NCBI GenBank assembly: GCA_022601195.1
Contig: JAHZIX010000052.1
Coordinates: 1 to 64,000, forward strand
Length of the DNA stretch: 64,000 nt
Reading direction: 5' to 3'
Source of the DNA: Deltaproteobacteria bacterium
GTDB taxonomy: Bacteria; Acidobacteriota; Thermoanaerobaculia; Multivoradales; JAHZIX01
Under the pieces are notes generated by a model that did no database searches, was not told the DNA's origin, and saw nothing but the letters and a program-made list of their open reading frames with translations. This document shows, piece by piece, positions 28,302 through 39,842 of this stretch. The translations under genes and the position numbers were made by a program. Position 1 is the stretch's first letter, and every line of letters begins with the position of its first letter.

Positions 28302-30722
28302 TCAATGGGCCAGGGAATCTGATGCTACCGGCGGTTTTGCGGGAGATTCTTCAAATCCCCCTTCCCCCTTCGCTGACAACGGGGATAGCTCCCCATCCAG
28401 CGCGACGCGTAGTACTTCGTCCATCGACTCTACGAGATGGGGGACTAGAAGTTCCCTGACTTCCTCAGGAATGTCGTCCAAGTCCTTCTCATTCTCGCTC
28501 GGAAGAATGATTTCGGTGATTCCTGCGCGATGCGCTGCGAGTACCTTATCCTTGATTCCGCCTACGGGCAAGACTTTCCCACGTAGGGTAATCTCGCCGG
28601 TCATGGCAACATCCTTCCGCACGGGCACCTGGGTCAGTGCGGACACCAAGGCTGTAGCCATAGTGATCCCCGCGGAAGGACCGTCCTTCGGTATGGCGCC
28701 CTCCGGTACGTGGATGTGCAAATCCGTCGTCTCCGAGAAGTCTGGGTCCACACCCAAAATCTCCGTCCGGCTGCGCAGGTAAGACACGGCTGCCCGCGCC
28801 GACTCCTGCATCACATCGCCGAGCTTTCCGGTCAGGGTCAGCTTCCCCTTACCTTTCATGAGGCCGACTTCCGTTTCGAGAATCTCGCCACCGGTCTGGG
28901 TCCACGCCAAGCCGATACTGACTCCTACTTCGGGCTTTTCATTCTGGCGCCAGGGGCGATACTTAGGCTTGCCGAGGGAGTCGATCACCAAATCGGGGGT
29001 AATCTCGACCTCCAACTCCGGCCCTTCAGCGACGACTCTGCGGGCCACTTTGCGGCACATGGAGGCAATCTCTCGCTCCAAATTCCGAACTCCCGCTTCG
29101 CGAGTGTATTTCTCGACCAGCGTCCGCAGGGCCTCATCTTCGAAGGTGACCTTCTCCGCTTCCAAACCGTGATTGCCGAGTTGCTTTTCGACCAGGAAGT
29201 GTCTCGCAATGTTCAACTTCTCGTTGAGCGTATAGCCCGTCAGCTGAATGACTTCCATACGATCCCGGAGAGCCGGAGGAATCGTATGGGAAACGTTCGC
29301 TGTGGCGATAAACATCACCTTGGATAGGTCGAACTCTACATCCAGGTAGTGATCCACGAAGGCGCTGTTCTGCTCGGGATCCAAGACTTCCAAGAGCGCT
29401 GAAGAAGGATCACCGCGAAAGTCCGTAGACATCTTGTCCACTTCGTCCAGGAGAAACACCGGGTTCACGGAGCCAGCTTTCTTCATCTGCTGGATGATCT
29501 GCCCCGGGAAGGCGCCAATATAGGTACGTCGGTGGCCACGGATTTCTGCCTCGTCTCGAACTCCGCCAAGAGAGAGCCGGGCGAATTTCCGTCCTGTCGC
29601 CCTGGCAATGGACTTGGCGAGAGAAGATTTCCCCACTCCTGGAGGTCCGACAAAGCAAATGATGGAACTCTTCGTCTGACCGACCAGTTGGCGGACTGCC
29701 AGGAACTCCAGAATCCGGTCTTTTATCTTCTCCAAGCCGTAGTGATCCTCGTTGAGAACCGACTCTGCCTGTTGAAGATCTTTCTGTTCCCGAGTCTTTT
29801 TCTTCCAGGGAACACTCACCAGCCAGTCGATGTAATTCCTGGAAACGGTAGCCTCAGCGGACACCGGTGGCATGGATTCCAGGCGTTTGAGCTCCTGCTC
29901 CGCCTTCTCCTTTGCCTCCTTCGGCATACCCGCCTTCTCTACCTTCTCCTTGAGCTCAGCGACTTCATCGGAGCGATCGTCTTTCCGTCCCAACTCCTGG
30001 TGAATGGCCTTCACCTTCTCGTTGAGGTAATACTCCTTCTGCGCCTTCTCCATCTGCTTTTTGACTTTGACGTTGATCCGCTTGTCGATGTTGATTTTTT
30101 CGACCTCGACATCTAACAGATCGTGCAAACTCTGGAGTCGCTCGTAGGGATTGATGAGCTCCAGCAGGCGTTGTTTGTCGGCTGTATTGACCACCAGATG
30201 GGCCGACAGGGTATCGGCAAAGCGATCGGGATCGTCCAATTTGAGGGTCGACATCAACCCTTCGAAAGCAAGGTGGTGAGACATCTTCGCGTATTGTTCG
30301 AAGATGCCGAGCACTTTGGCCATGTACTGCTTCAGCTCATCGCTGACCGGATATTCGACCTCGTAAGTCTCCACCTCCGCATTGAGGGCGCTATCGACCT
30401 CTTCCACGGAGATAACTCGAGCCCGCTTGACCCCCTCCACCATCACCTTGACGTTGCCGTTGGGCAGCTTCAGGTTCTGAATGATGGTAGCGATGACACC
30501 CATATCGTGAGTGTCTCCCAGGTCCGGCTCATCTACTTTCGGATCTTTCTGGGCGACCAGGAAAATCCGCTTCGATGAGGAGGAAAGGGTCTGTTCCAGA
30601 GCCCGTACTGAACTTTCCCGGCCGACGATAAAGGGGGCCATCATGTGGGGAAAGACCACCATATCCCTCAATGGGACGACTGGAACGGTCTCTCGGCTTG
30701 ATTTAACGAAGGTAGATCCCAT
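28302..30722 (-). CDS. lon: ATP-dependent protease Lon
   Basis: [67 protein letters not shown]. Confidence 0.98.
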   Translation of the reverse strand: MGSTFVKSSRETVPVVPLRDMVVFPHMMAPFIVGRESSVRALEQTLSSSSKRIFLVAQKDPKVDEPDLGDTHDMGVIATIIQNLKLPNGNVKVMVEGVKRARVISVEEVDSALNAEVETYEVEYPVSDELKQYMAKVLGIFEQYAKMSHHLAFEGLMSTLKLDDPDRFADTLSAHLVVNTADKQRLLELINPYERLQSLHDLLDVEVEKINIDKRINVKVKKQMEKAQKEYYLNEKVKAIHQELGRKDDRSDEVAELKEKVEKAGMPKEAKEKAEQELKRLESMPPVSAEATVSRNYIDWLVSVPWKKKTREQKDLQQAESVLNEDHYGLEKIKDRILEFLAVRQLVGQTKSSIICFVGPPGVGKSSLAKSIARATGRKFARLSLGGVRDEAEIRGHRRTYIGAFPGQIIQQMKKAGSVNPVFLLDEVDKMSTDFRGDPSSALLEVLDPEQNSAFVDHYLDVEFDLSKVMFIATANVSHTIPPALRDRMEVIQLTGYTLNEKLNIARHFLVEKQLGNHGLEAEKVTFEDEALRTLVEKYTREAGVRNLEREIASMCRKVARRVVAEGPELEVEITPDLVIDSLGKPKYRPWRQNEKPEVGVSIGLAWTQTGGEILETEVGLMKGKGKLTLTGKLGDVMQESARAAVSYLRSRTEILGVDPDFSETTDLHIHVPEGAIPKDGPSAGITMATALVSALTQVPVRKDVAMTGEITLRGKVLPVGGIKDKVLAAHRAGITEIILPSENEKDLDDIPEEVRELLVPHLVESMDEVLRVALDGELSPLSAKGEGGFEESPAKPPVASDSLAH

Positions 30723-30761
30723 GACTCGGTACTCTCTCCCCCAGCTCTCTAACTTTCGGCG

Positions 30762-32003
30762 CTAGCCGGCTTTCTTGAACAGCTCGACTGGCTGCATTCG
30801 CTTAGCCACCAGCTCTTCATCGACAACCAACTGCTCGATTTCATGGTCTGACGGCACGGTGTACATCAGATCCAACATCATCTCTTCCAGAATGATCCGC
30901 AGGCCCCGAGCCCCGACTCCCCGCTTGATGGCCTCTGTGGCAATGGCCGTGATGGCCTCGGGGGTGAAGGAGAGCTCCACGCCCTCGAATTCAAAAATGG
31001 TCTGGTATTGACGGATCAGGCTGTTCTTCGGCTCCTGGAGAATGCGCTCGAGGGCATGGGCATCCAGGGTCTCGAGAGTTGCCATCACCGGCAAACGCCC
31101 AACAAACTCCGGGATCAGACCGTACTTGATCAGATCTTCCGGGAGAGCATGCTCCAAGAGGACGTTGCCTTCCCGCTCCTTCTTACTCCTCACCTCTGCA
31201 CCAAACCCGAGACTCTTTTCGTTCAAGCGTCGGCCGATTGCCTCTTCCAAGCCCACAAAGGCCCCACCACAGATGAACAGAATGTTGGTGGTGTCGATCT
31301 GCAGGAACTCCTGATGCGGATGCTTTCTTCCCCCTTGAGGAGGCACATTGCATTGGGTTCCCTCGAGAATTTTCAGCAGAGCTTGCTGAACGCCTTCCCC
31401 GGAAACATCGCGAGTGATCGATGGATTGTCGCCTTTACGACAGATCTTGTCGACCTCATCGATATACACGATTCCCCGTTGAGTCTTCTCTTTGTCATTC
31501 CCAGAAGCCTGGTAGAGCTTGAGGATGATGTTCTCCACATCTTCCCCTACGTAACCCGCTTCCGTGAGGGTCGTGGCATCGGCGATGGTGAAGGGTACGG
31601 AGAGAAGCTTGGCGAGAGTCTGAGCTAGCAAAGTCTTGCCGGTTCCTGTTGGACCGATCAACATGATGTTCGACTTGTGCAACTCGATATCGTCGCCGTG
31701 AGCCTTCTCTGCATAGTCGATCCGCTTGTAGTGGTTGTAGACCGCCACAGCAAGCTTCTTTTTGGCTTGTTCCTGCCCAATTACATACTCGTCGAGCAGA
31801 GCCTTGATTTCCATCGGCTTCGGCAGCGTCGTGTCCTGCTGCTGCTCGAGCATGCGGTCCTCAGCGATGATGTCGAGACAGATGTCTACACATTCGTCGC
31901 AAATGAAGACCGTTGGTCCAGCGATGAGTTTTTTCACCTCCCGCTGGCTCTTGTTGCAAAAAGAGCACCTCAGGACTTCATCGCCGCTATCTTTCTTGGG
32001 CAT
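30762..32003 (-). CDS. clpX: ATP-dependent Clp protease ATP-binding subunit ClpX
   Basis: [30 protein letters not shown] zinc finger; [46 protein letters not shown]. Confidence 0.98.
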   Translation of the reverse strand: MPKKDSGDEVLRCSFCNKSQREVKKLIAGPTVFICDECVDICLDIIAEDRMLEQQQDTTLPKPMEIKALLDEYVIGQEQAKKKLAVAVYNHYKRIDYAEKAHGDDIELHKSNIMLIGPTGTGKTLLAQTLAKLLSVPFTIADATTLTEAGYVGEDVENIILKLYQASGNDKEKTQRGIVYIDEVDKICRKGDNPSITRDVSGEGVQQALLKILEGTQCNVPPQGGRKHPHQEFLQIDTTNILFICGGAFVGLEEAIGRRLNEKSLGFGAEVRSKKEREGNVLLEHALPEDLIKYGLIPEFVGRLPVMATLETLDAHALERILQEPKNSLIRQYQTIFEFEGVELSFTPEAITAIATEAIKRGVGARGLRIILEEMMLDLMYTVPSDHEIEQLVVDEELVAKRMQPVELFKKAG

Positions 32004-32119
32004 TTTTCCTCCCTGGCTGGTCGGGACGGGCTAAAGCGATCGTAGGTGTGATCCCAGCCCGTGTCAACCTTCCCTTTCGTGAAACGGTCGCAGCTACCGG
32101 AGTATTCCTTATCGGGGCC

Positions 32120-32713
32120 TTAGGCTGCCCCTCGGCGCTCCATTAGGCGATCCGCCAAGCCGTATTCTACGGCCTCTTGAGCTGTCAAGATCTTATCGCG
32201 TTCCGTGTCCTGATGAATCTCTTCCTTTGTTTTGCCGGTATGAGAGGCGAGTAATTCGTCCAAAACATCCCGCATCGCCAGCATGTCACGAGCATGGATC
32301 TCAATATCCGTCTGCTGTCCGCCGATACTGCGAATAGACGGCTGGTGGATGAGGACGCGACTGTTTGGGAGCACGATTCGCTTGCCCTTCGCCCCGGCCG
32401 CCAATAGGACAGCAGCCATGGAGGCGGCCTGGCCGACGCAGTAGGTCGCGATATCCGGCTTGATGTACTGCATGGTGTCGTAAATCGCCAGACCTGCGGT
32501 TACGGAACCACCGGGAGAGTTGATGTAGAGCGCGATGTCTCTCTCTGGGTTCTCCGCTTCGAGAAATAGCAACTGGGCGATAATCAGTGTCGCTACATCA
32601 TCGTCCACGGGTCGAGCCAGGAAGATGATGTTGTCTTTGAGCAGCCTGGAATAAATATCGTAGGGGCGCTCACCGCGACTAGTTTGATCGATTACCGTAG
32701 GGAAAAAATTCAT
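32120..32713 (-). CDS. clpP: ATP-dependent Clp protease proteolytic subunit ClpP
   Basis: [45 protein letters not shown]...VLIHQPS. Confidence 0.98.
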   Translation of the reverse strand: MNFFPTVIDQTSRGERPYDIYSRLLKDNIIFLARPVDDDVATLIIAQLLFLEAENPERDIALYINSPGGSVTAGLAIYDTMQYIKPDIATYCVGQAASMAAVLLAAGAKGKRIVLPNSRVLIHQPSIRSIGGQQTDIEIHARDMLAMRDVLDELLASHTGKTKEEIHQDTERDKILTAQEAVEYGLADRLMERRGAA

Positions 32714-32784
32714 ATCTTGCTCTCCTCCTTGGGAGGGAGAGCACGGCAGAAGCAGAAACCGCCGCGCTCCATTCTTGGCGAAGC

Positions 32785-34074
32785 CTAGTCCTCGCCGGAG
32801 TCTTCACCCATAAGGTGCTTCAGAGCCTTATCCCGAGACAACTGACCCCGAAGTTGTGCCAGCCGCCCCGAACGGTCCAAAGCCTGCCGAACCGCCATGG
32901 TCGAACTTTTTTGGGCCCGAGCGATCTCGCTCAAGGCGGTCTCGAACTCCTGCTCGCTCACCTCGATCTCGCGATCCTTGGCTACCGCATCTAGAAGGAG
33001 ACGAGCGTGAACCCGCTTTTCCGCCTGCGGCTTGGCCTGATCCATCAGAGCGGCCCAATCGATGTCCGCCTTGTCGAGATCTAGGCCCTGCTGGGCCAGA
33101 CGTTCAGCCTGCTGAGTTACCAGCTCCTCGACGTCTTTCTGAACAACTCTTTCGGGCAAATCCAGAGGAAAACGCTCCCGCAATTGATCGAGAAGGCTGG
33201 TCTCTCGCTCCCGACTCCGGGTCGTCGCTTTGCCGCCGGAAATCTGTTTGCCAATTTCCTGGCGCAATTCTTCCAGGGTCTCGAACTCTCCTACGGATTT
33301 GGCAAAGTCATCGTCTAGAGACCGAAGCTCTTTTTCCTTGACAGCCTTGACCCGTACTTCGAATTTCTGTGGCTCGGCCTCGTCGCCTTCTCCTAGGGTC
33401 TTGGTGAAGTCAGACCGTTGACCTTCAGCAAGGCCCGTTACGGCCATGGAAAGTTCTTCCCAGACTCTCTCATCCCCGACCTCGATGGAAAGATCTTGAG
33501 GCTCTTTGGGCCCTTCCTCGTCGGCCGCCTCACCTTCGGCAGGCGGGGCACCGGAAGTGCGGAGAATCTCGAGATCGACAAGATCTCCCACCGCGGCGGA
33601 GCGTTCCACTGGAACCCAATCCCCTCCCCGGCGGCGCAGGTCATCCAGCGCTTCGGTAATTTCGTCGTCCGTCGCTTCGACGGGAGGGTCCGGCAGCTGA
33701 AACTCTCCGAGGCCAGACAGCTCGACCTCTGGGCGAATTTCGACTGTGGCGCGAAAGGTAAAGGGTTCGCCCGGCTTGAGCTCTACTTCGTCCACCTGAG
33801 GGGGTAGGAGAGGCTCGAGGCCGGATTCCGCTTCTGCCTGGCGCCAATAGCGCGGTAGCAGGCGCTCCACGACCTCTTTTTCGATCTCATCCTTGAAGCG
33901 TCTTTGGACGACCCCCTTAGGTACCTTCCCTTTACGAAATCCCGGTAGGTGAACTTCCTTACCAAACTCTTGGAGGACACGTTGATGCTCTGCATCGACG
34001 GCTGGAGCGGGAATTTCGATGACGAGCTGTTTCTGGCAGGGGCCAGTATCTTCGGTTGAAACGACAACGCTCAT
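32785..34074 (-). CDS. tig: Trigger factor
   Basis: [41 protein letters not shown]; upstream of clpP-clpX. Confidence 0.95.
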   Translation of the reverse strand: MSVVVSTEDTGPCQKQLVIEIPAPAVDAEHQRVLQEFGKEVHLPGFRKGKVPKGVVQRRFKDEIEKEVVERLLPRYWRQAEAESGLEPLLPPQVDEVELKPGEPFTFRATVEIRPEVELSGLGEFQLPDPPVEATDDEITEALDDLRRRGGDWVPVERSAAVGDLVDLEILRTSGAPPAEGEAADEEGPKEPQDLSIEVGDERVWEELSMAVTGLAEGQRSDFTKTLGEGDEAEPQKFEVRVKAVKEKELRSLDDDFAKSVGEFETLEELRQEIGKQISGGKATTRSRERETSLLDQLRERFPLDLPERVVQKDVEELVTQQAERLAQQGLDLDKADIDWAALMDQAKPQAEKRVHARLLLDAVAKDREIEVSEQEFETALSEIARAQKSSTMAVRQALDRSGRLAQLRGQLSRDKALKHLMGEDSGED

Positions 34075-34202
34075 GGGAGATTTGTCCTAGGAATGAAGGC
34101 GATTGGCGGTGCCGAATCCGTTAGATACCTGCTGCTCAAAGCAACGGTCCTCGGTCTTCGGCGGCAAAAATCTACACCTCTCAGCTTGAACCTCGGGCCT
34201 GG

Positions 34203-34286
34203 TGCGAAAGGGGGGACTCGAACCCCCAACCCGTTTCCGAGACTAGATCCTAAATCTAGCGCGTATACCAATTCCGCCACTTTCGC
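34203..34286 (-). tRNA. tRNA-Leu (UAG anticodon), 3' CCA encoded at 34200-34202
   Basis: Minus strand GCGAAAGTGGCGGAATTGG...CTAGATTTAGGATCTAG...GGGGGTTCGAGTCCCCCCTTTCGCA; 7-bp acceptor stem, long variable arm. Confidence 0.95.
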
Positions 34287-34348
34287 TGGGAGGCCTCACC
34301 TGCCCGGGAACCACCGAGGCGTTCCAGGAGGGGAGAGCAGAGAAGTGG

Positions 34349-34421
34349 TGAGCCGCCTAGGAATCGAACCTAGAACCCACAGATTAAGAGTCTGTTGCTC
34401 TGCCAATTGAGCTAGCGGCCC
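34349..34421 (-). tRNA. tRNA-Lys (CUU anticodon), 3' CCA encoded at 34346-34348
   Basis: Minus strand GGGCCGCTAGCTCAATTGGCAGAGCAACAGACTCTTAATCTGTGGGTTCTAGGTTCGATTCCTAGGCGGCTCA. Confidence 0.95.
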
Positions 34422-34558
34422 AACTCAGAACGCGCATGATACCCAAAGCAACCTAAAAATGACAAGCCTCGCCTTCTTGTGAAGGAGACTCGCCCTCTGA
34501 TTGCGAGAGACCTAGGGAGCCCCTCATCCATCCGGAAGAGCTTGGCCGCCCGTCCCCC

Positions 34559-34780
34559 TTACCCCCCCTGGACGAAGTGAACCACTTCGACCCGGTCGTC
34601 GGATCGCAGGATCGTCTCGGAGTAGCGAGGCCGCCGGACGATCTCTCCGTTGACCTCGATGGCGACCATGCGGGCATCCTTGCCGAGGCTTTCGAGGAGG
34701 CCAAATAAATCTGCCCCGGAAGGGAGAGTACGGCGTTCTCCATTGAGCTGAATATCAATCTCTGACTCGGAACGAGACAT
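34559..34780 (-). CDS. thiS: ThiS/MoaD-like sulfur carrier protein
   Basis: IDIQLNGERRTLPSGADLFGLLESLG...VAIEVNGEIVRR...DDRVEVVHFVQGG (C-terminal GG). Confidence 0.85.
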   Translation of the reverse strand: MSRSESEIDIQLNGERRTLPSGADLFGLLESLGKDARMVAIEVNGEIVRRPRYSETILRSDDRVEVVHFVQGG

Positions 34781-34819
34781 TCGTATTCCTTTGGTTGGCT
34801 TATCGAGACAAAGCGAGAA

Positions 34820-35536
34820 TCAAAGCAGGTGCTTGATCTCCGCCGTGCCGATTTCGCTATCAGCAACGACGATCAAGGCTGCGGTCCCGCGTTCGAGTTG
34901 CGGAATCGTGAAAGACAGCTGTAGGAAGCCTTCTTCGTCGGTCCTCCCGGAAACGAGAGTGCGAGGTTCAGCGACCGTCGAGATCATTTTGACAGCCACT
35001 TGAGCTTGAGGGACGGCAGCGCCATCCTTACTGGAGCTGGTTCGCACTCCCAGCACGGCTTGCCTACCCAGACCCAGCTGGGCTTCCCCATCGACCATCA
35101 AAACCAGTTGTTCTTGATCGGCCTCGCAAGTGAGGTAGTCGAGAATGACCTGATCCAGTGAACGATCCGAGTTCCCGATCGGCACTTCCGCTGGCGGTCT
35201 AACCTCAGTAGATGCGCCCTTCGCAGCCTTCGGGACCACCGGCACAGGTTGAGAACCCGTGGTGGCTCCCCCACTCTGGCGAAATTTCTCGTCCAGCTTG
35301 CCGCTTCGAATGGCAGCAATGGTCTTCCGGTGCTGGACCTCCATCAAGGCGACAATTTCTTTTTCGCCATGACCCTCGGCAAGCAGATCCGCATATCCGG
35401 AACGGCGGGCAGCCAACACTCGACCGCCGACGTAGACCAACGTCTCGATCTGGGGATTGGAAAGTCCCTTGTCTTCTGTTTGGACATGAAAGACGACATC
35501 ATCGTGTCGTATGTCCGTGTTATAGCCGGTAATCAT
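34820..35536 (-). CDS. Hypothetical protein
   Basis: Coding-like 238 aa: MITGYNTDIRHDDVVFHVQTEDKGLSNPQIETLVYVGGRVLAARRSGYADLL... Confidence 0.72.
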   Translation of the reverse strand: MITGYNTDIRHDDVVFHVQTEDKGLSNPQIETLVYVGGRVLAARRSGYADLLAEGHGEKEIVALMEVQHRKTIAAIRSGKLDEKFRQSGGATTGSQPVPVVPKAAKGASTEVRPPAEVPIGNSDRSLDQVILDYLTCEADQEQLVLMVDGEAQLGLGRQAVLGVRTSSSKDGAAVPQAQVAVKMISTVAEPRTLVSGRTDEEGFLQLSFTIPQLERGTAALIVVADSEIGTAEIKHLL

Positions 35537-35750
35537 CCGCCGTGCCGCAATTCTCTTAGATTCAAATCTGGAAACCCAAGTGCTGGATTCTATGGAGACG
35601 TGTCCTCAGGGGTCAAGGTGGGGACTACACACCGTACCAGCCTTGCCGCCCCAATCGGCTCATGCGACAATGAATTCCTGCCGCCCCGTCGGGGCCGGCA
35701 CCCGAAGCCAATGCCAGAATCCAACAAGACACTCGTTGGGAGGAGACAGA

Positions 35751-36569
35751 ATGTCTGCTGAAGATACCGCCGCCCAAAACACGCTCGTCCACTATGAAAG
35801 CCGCGAAGGCGTCGCTTACCTGATCCTAGACGACCCACCGGCCAATACCTACACCCACGAGATGATGCGACAACTCGATGAGGCGATCCTGAAAGCGCGC
35901 TTCGATGCTGAGGTCCACGTTATCGTGCTGACCGGTCGAGGTGAGAAATTTTTCTGCGCCGGAGCAGATATCTCCATGCTGCAAGGAGCCGACCCCACTT
36001 TCAAGTACTACTTTTGCCTCCATGCCAACGAAACCCTCAATCGCCTCGAGCACACCCCAAAGCTCGTGATTGCGGCCCTCAACGGCCACACTGTTGGCGG
36101 TGGTCTTGAGATCGCAATGGCTGCTGACTTGCGCATTGCCAAGAAATCCGGTGGCAAAGTTGGGCTCCCGGAGATCAACCTAGGCGTGCTGCCCGGTACC
36201 GGCGGGACACAGCGCTTCGCTCGAGTGGTCGGCAAGAGCAAGGCCATCGAGCTGATGGTCACGGGCTCCAATTTCGGTTTCGAAGAAGCGATGGCCTTGG
36301 GCCTCGTCAACCAAATCATCGACGCCGATGACCATGCCTCCTTCCTGGGGAAGGTGCATGAGTATGCTCGCCAGTTCTGTCCCCCGAACCGTGCTTCCAA
36401 GGCTGCCGGGCGCATCAAGCGGTCCGTCCAGTCGGGCATGGAAGTACCCTTCGAGTGCGGCCTCACCCTGGAACGGGAGCTACAGCAGCAACTGTTTGAG
36501 AGCTCCGATGCCCGGGAAGGCCTCGACGCCTACATCGAGAAGCGGAGACCGGTCTTCAAGGGCGCCTAA
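35751..36569 (+). CDS. Enoyl-CoA hydratase/isomerase (crotonase family)
   Basis: GEKFFCAGADISML, GHTVGGGLEIAMAADLRIA, GLPEINLGVLPGTGGTQRFARVVG; RBS GGAGGA before the ATG. Confidence 0.92.
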   Translation: MSAEDTAAQNTLVHYESREGVAYLILDDPPANTYTHEMMRQLDEAILKARFDAEVHVIVLTGRGEKFFCAGADISMLQGADPTFKYYFCLHANETLNRLEHTPKLVIAALNGHTVGGGLEIAMAADLRIAKKSGGKVGLPEINLGVLPGTGGTQRFARVVGKSKAIELMVTGSNFGFEEAMALGLVNQIIDADDHASFLGKVHEYARQFCPPNRASKAAGRIKRSVQSGMEVPFECGLTLERELQQQLFESSDAREGLDAYIEKRRPVFKGA

Positions 36570-36593
36570 CGGCAGCTAGAGGGTCTATCTCCT

Positions 36594-37808
36594 ATGCCTT
36601 CCCCTACGCCCAAACGTTTCGACAAGAGGAGCTCCCAGGGCATTGTCTTGGTCGCTCCGACGAGGACGCCCATTGGGAAGTTCGGCGGTGGCCTGGCTTC
36701 GCTGACCGCAGCGCAGCTCGGCACCGCCGCAGCCCGCGCCTGCTTGGAGCGATCCGGTTGCCCGCCGGACCGAGTCGACCAAGCGGTATTCGGGCATGGC
36801 AGGCAGGCCGGTGGAGGCCCCAACACGGCGCGTCAGATCTCGGTGAAGGCAGGAATCCCAGAGGATCGTCCTGCCTTCACCATCAATCAAGCTTGCGCCT
36901 CCGGGCTTCAAGCCGTCTTTTGTGCGGCTCGATCCATCCTGCTCGGAGAAGCCCAAGTCGTCTTGGCCGGCGGTACGGAAAGCATGTCGAACACTCCCTA
37001 CCTTTTGCCTCGAGCCCGGTGGGGCCACCGCCTCGGCCACGGCGAGCTCACCGATGGAATGTATCGGGACGGGTTCGACGACCCCCTTTCTGAACGAGTC
37101 ATGGGAGAGACGGCAGAGGAATTAGCAGACCAGGAAGATATCTCCAGGAGCGAGGCGGACGCATGGGCTGTCGAGAGCCAACACCGGTGCCAGAAGGCCC
37201 GTCAGGCCCATCTCTTTGAGGCGGAGATTAGCCCTGTCACGGTCCCCCATCGCCGAGGAGACAAGATCGTCAGCCTAGACGAGCACCCGCGGGAAGGAGT
37301 CACTGCGGAATCCCTAGGTCGACTAAAGCCAGTATTTCGCCAGCAGGGTACCGTTACTGCAGGAAATGCCTCCGGGATCACCGATGGAGCGGCAGCCCTT
37401 CTGGTGGCCAGCGAAGAAGCTGCGACGGAGCTAGGCCTGGAACCCATTGCCCGGTTGATCGATTGGTCGGTCGTCGGGGTCGAGCCTCGAATCATGGGCA
37501 TTGGCCCGGTTCCAGCCGTTGAAGCTCTACGGGAGAGGCATTCCCTCACTTGGGATGATGTCGATCAAATCGAGCTCAACGAAGCCTTTGCTAGCCAAGT
37601 CCTGGCCTGCCTGAAACATTGGGACTGCGACTCCAAGAAGGTGAACCCCGACGGCGGAGCGATCGCGTTGGGCCACCCCATCGGATGTACGGGAGCCCGC
37701 TTACTGGTCACCCTGACGCATGCCCTGGCCCGGCGAGGAGGGGGCAGAGGCCTCGCCACCCTATGCGTTTCCGGCGGCATGGGCGTTGCGGCCCTCGTGG
37801 AGACTTGA
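36594..37808 (+). CDS. Acetyl-CoA acetyltransferase (thiolase)
   Basis: RTPIGKFGGGLASL, INQACASGLQAVF, NPDGGAIALGHPIGCTGARLLVTL, LCVSGGMGVA. Confidence 0.95.
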   Translation: MPSPTPKRFDKRSSQGIVLVAPTRTPIGKFGGGLASLTAAQLGTAAARACLERSGCPPDRVDQAVFGHGRQAGGGPNTARQISVKAGIPEDRPAFTINQACASGLQAVFCAARSILLGEAQVVLAGGTESMSNTPYLLPRARWGHRLGHGELTDGMYRDGFDDPLSERVMGETAEELADQEDISRSEADAWAVESQHRCQKARQAHLFEAEISPVTVPHRRGDKIVSLDEHPREGVTAESLGRLKPVFRQQGTVTAGNASGITDGAAALLVASEEAATELGLEPIARLIDWSVVGVEPRIMGIGPVPAVEALRERHSLTWDDVDQIELNEAFASQVLACLKHWDCDSKKVNPDGGAIALGHPIGCTGARLLVTLTHALARRGGGRGLATLCVSGGMGVAALVET

Positions 37809-37810
37809 AC

Positions 37811-38572
37811 ATGCCGGTGCGCCTGACACGAAGCGGCCGCACCGCGACGCTCACCCTCGACCGACCCCCTTTGAATATTCTCGACATCCCGATGCTCGAG
37901 GAGCTGGCTACCCAGCTAGAGGGGCTGCGCCAAGATCCCAGTCTCCACATTTTGATTCTCGAAGGAGCGGGGACACGGGCATTCTCTGCTGGAGTCGCTA
38001 TCGAAGACCATGTCCCAGAAAAGCTCCAAGCGATGCTCGAGACCTTTCATCGGGCTCTTCGCACCCTCCGGGAGTTGCCGGCGATTAGCCTGGCGGTCGT
38101 CCAGGGCCATTGCCTAGGTGGCGGCATGGAATTGGCGACCTGTTGCGATCTTCTACTGGCCTCGGAAGACGCCGGATTTGGCCTACCGGAAGTCGAGCTC
38201 GGCTGCTTTCCTCCCGCCGCTGCTGCCCTTTACCCCCGCCGCCTAGGAGTTGGCCGGAGTCTCGACCTCCTCTTGACCGGACGGCGCCTGGGCGGCCGAG
38301 AAGCCCATGAACTTGGTCTCGCCACTTGGATAGCAGCCAGCGAAGACTTGCAGGAGAGGCGGCGCACCCTACTCGCCAACTTGAACACCCGCAGTGCAGC
38401 CGTTGCTCGCTTGATCAAAGAAGCCGTCCGCCAAGGAGAACAACTCCCCTTCGACGAAGCCCTGAGGGCCAATGAAGATATCTATCTAGAAAAGCTCGCA
38501 AGCACTGCCGACATGCAAGAAGGCCTGGACGCCTTTGAGCAACGACGCCCTGCGGAATGGAAACATCGATAG
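37811..38572 (+). CDS. Crotonase-family hydratase, similar in motif to cyclohexa-1,5-dienecarbonyl-CoA hydratases
   Basis: RAFSAGVAIEDHVPEKLQAMLETFH, GHCLGGGMELATCCDLLLAS, GLPEVELGCFPPAAAALYPRRLG. Confidence 0.82.
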   Translation: MPVRLTRSGRTATLTLDRPPLNILDIPMLEELATQLEGLRQDPSLHILILEGAGTRAFSAGVAIEDHVPEKLQAMLETFHRALRTLRELPAISLAVVQGHCLGGGMELATCCDLLLASEDAGFGLPEVELGCFPPAAAALYPRRLGVGRSLDLLLTGRRLGGREAHELGLATWIAASEDLQERRRTLLANLNTRSAAVARLIKEAVRQGEQLPFDEALRANEDIYLEKLASTADMQEGLDAFEQRRPAEWKHR

Positions 38573-38614
38573 ACCGCCATCCTTAGAAAAACACTGACGA
38601 CTGGAGATACCAAC

Positions 38615-39391
38615 ATGACCGAGACCATTCTCAAGGCCCGCGAGGGAGCGGTTGCCATCCTCACGATCAATCGCCCGGACAAGCTCAACGCCCTGAACGA
38701 CCAGGTGCGCGACGACATGCTCGCCCACCTCAACGCGATCGAGAGCGATGATGAAATCCGAGTCGTTGTGATTACTGGAGCAGGTGACAAGTCTTTCATC
38801 GCTGGAGCCGATATCGGCGAATTTGCCGGCCGCAGCCCCTTCGACCAACGGCAGGCCATGCGGTTCCCCCGGATCTTCGATGTCATGGGTCAATTCCCCA
38901 AGCCCGTCATCGCCATGATCAACGGTTTCTGTCTTGGCGGAGGCTGTGAGCTGGCGATGTCCTGCGACATTCGAATCGCCTCAGAAAAAGCCCGCTTCGG
39001 CCAGCCGGAAATCAAATTGGGCCTCATCCCCGGAGGAGGGGGCACCCAGAGGATGCCTCGCTTAGTGGGACTTGGGAACGCTCTGCGCATGATGCTGACT
39101 GGCGACATGATCGGCGCTGACGAAGCTCAGAGAATGGGATTGGTGGAACAGGTCGTTCCCCATGATGAGCTCCGTAGCCAAACCCTCGAGCTCGCCAACC
39201 GCATGGCCGCATGGAGCCCGCTGACTCTGAAAATCGCTAAAGAAGCCGTTAGAGCCAGCCAGCGCTTGCCCATCGAGGAGGGAATTCTCTACGAGCGGGA
39301 CCTGTTCTGCCTAGCCTTTTCGACCGAGGACAAAGCCGAAGGAGTCGCCGCCTTCTTAGAGAAACGAAAAGCCTCCTGGCAAGGAAAATAG
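38615..39391 (+). CDS. Enoyl-CoA hydratase (crotonase family)
   Basis: KSFIAGADIGEFAG, GFCLGGGCELAMSCDIRIASEKARFGQPEIKLGLIPGGGGTQRMPRLVG. Confidence 0.94.
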   Translation: MTETILKAREGAVAILTINRPDKLNALNDQVRDDMLAHLNAIESDDEIRVVVITGAGDKSFIAGADIGEFAGRSPFDQRQAMRFPRIFDVMGQFPKPVIAMINGFCLGGGCELAMSCDIRIASEKARFGQPEIKLGLIPGGGGTQRMPRLVGLGNALRMMLTGDMIGADEAQRMGLVEQVVPHDELRSQTLELANRMAAWSPLTLKIAKEAVRASQRLPIEEGILYERDLFCLAFSTEDKAEGVAAFLEKRKASWQGK

Positions 39392-39426
39392 ACGCTGGCT
39401 CTGAAATCTGTGGCGATACAGCTTGA

Positions 39427-39834
39427 CTAACGCCGCGGACCACGCTCGACAACTTTGATCCGGGGCGGCTGGGGAGGAGCACCTTCCGGCTCCTCGAGCC
39501 AATGCTCCCAGGAGAGCACCGCCTCGAGGAGGCTCCCCAAAGCGATTCCTTCGGAAGTCGGCAGCAGAGACTCTAGGCGCCGACGGCCCTTGCTCAGGAG
39601 ACGGGCTGCCGGAGCGGCGTTGCCGCGCACGGAATAGTGATGCATGCCAGCCGCCAGCTGAACCAGCCCTTGGTAGAGCTCGCGAGGCTCTGGCGTCGTC
39701 GAACGCCAAATTTCCTCCCATGGCTCATGGGCGGCAAAGAACTCCTGGTCATTGAAGAGCTCAATGCCCTTCAGAAAAAGGCTTTGGCGGTGCTGGGGCA
39801 CCAATTCTGGTCTTAGTGGTTTCTTTTTCTTCAT
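39427..39834 (-). CDS. DUF309 domain protein
   Basis: KGIELFNDQEFFAAHEPWEEIWRSTTPEPRELYQGLVQLAAGMHHY. Confidence 0.85.
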   Translation of the reverse strand: MKKKKPLRPELVPQHRQSLFLKGIELFNDQEFFAAHEPWEEIWRSTTPEPRELYQGLVQLAAGMHHYSVRGNAAPAARLLSKGRRRLESLLPTSEGIALGSLLEAVLSWEHWLEEPEGAPPQPPRIKVVERGPRR

Positions 39835-39842
39835 CTCAAGGC

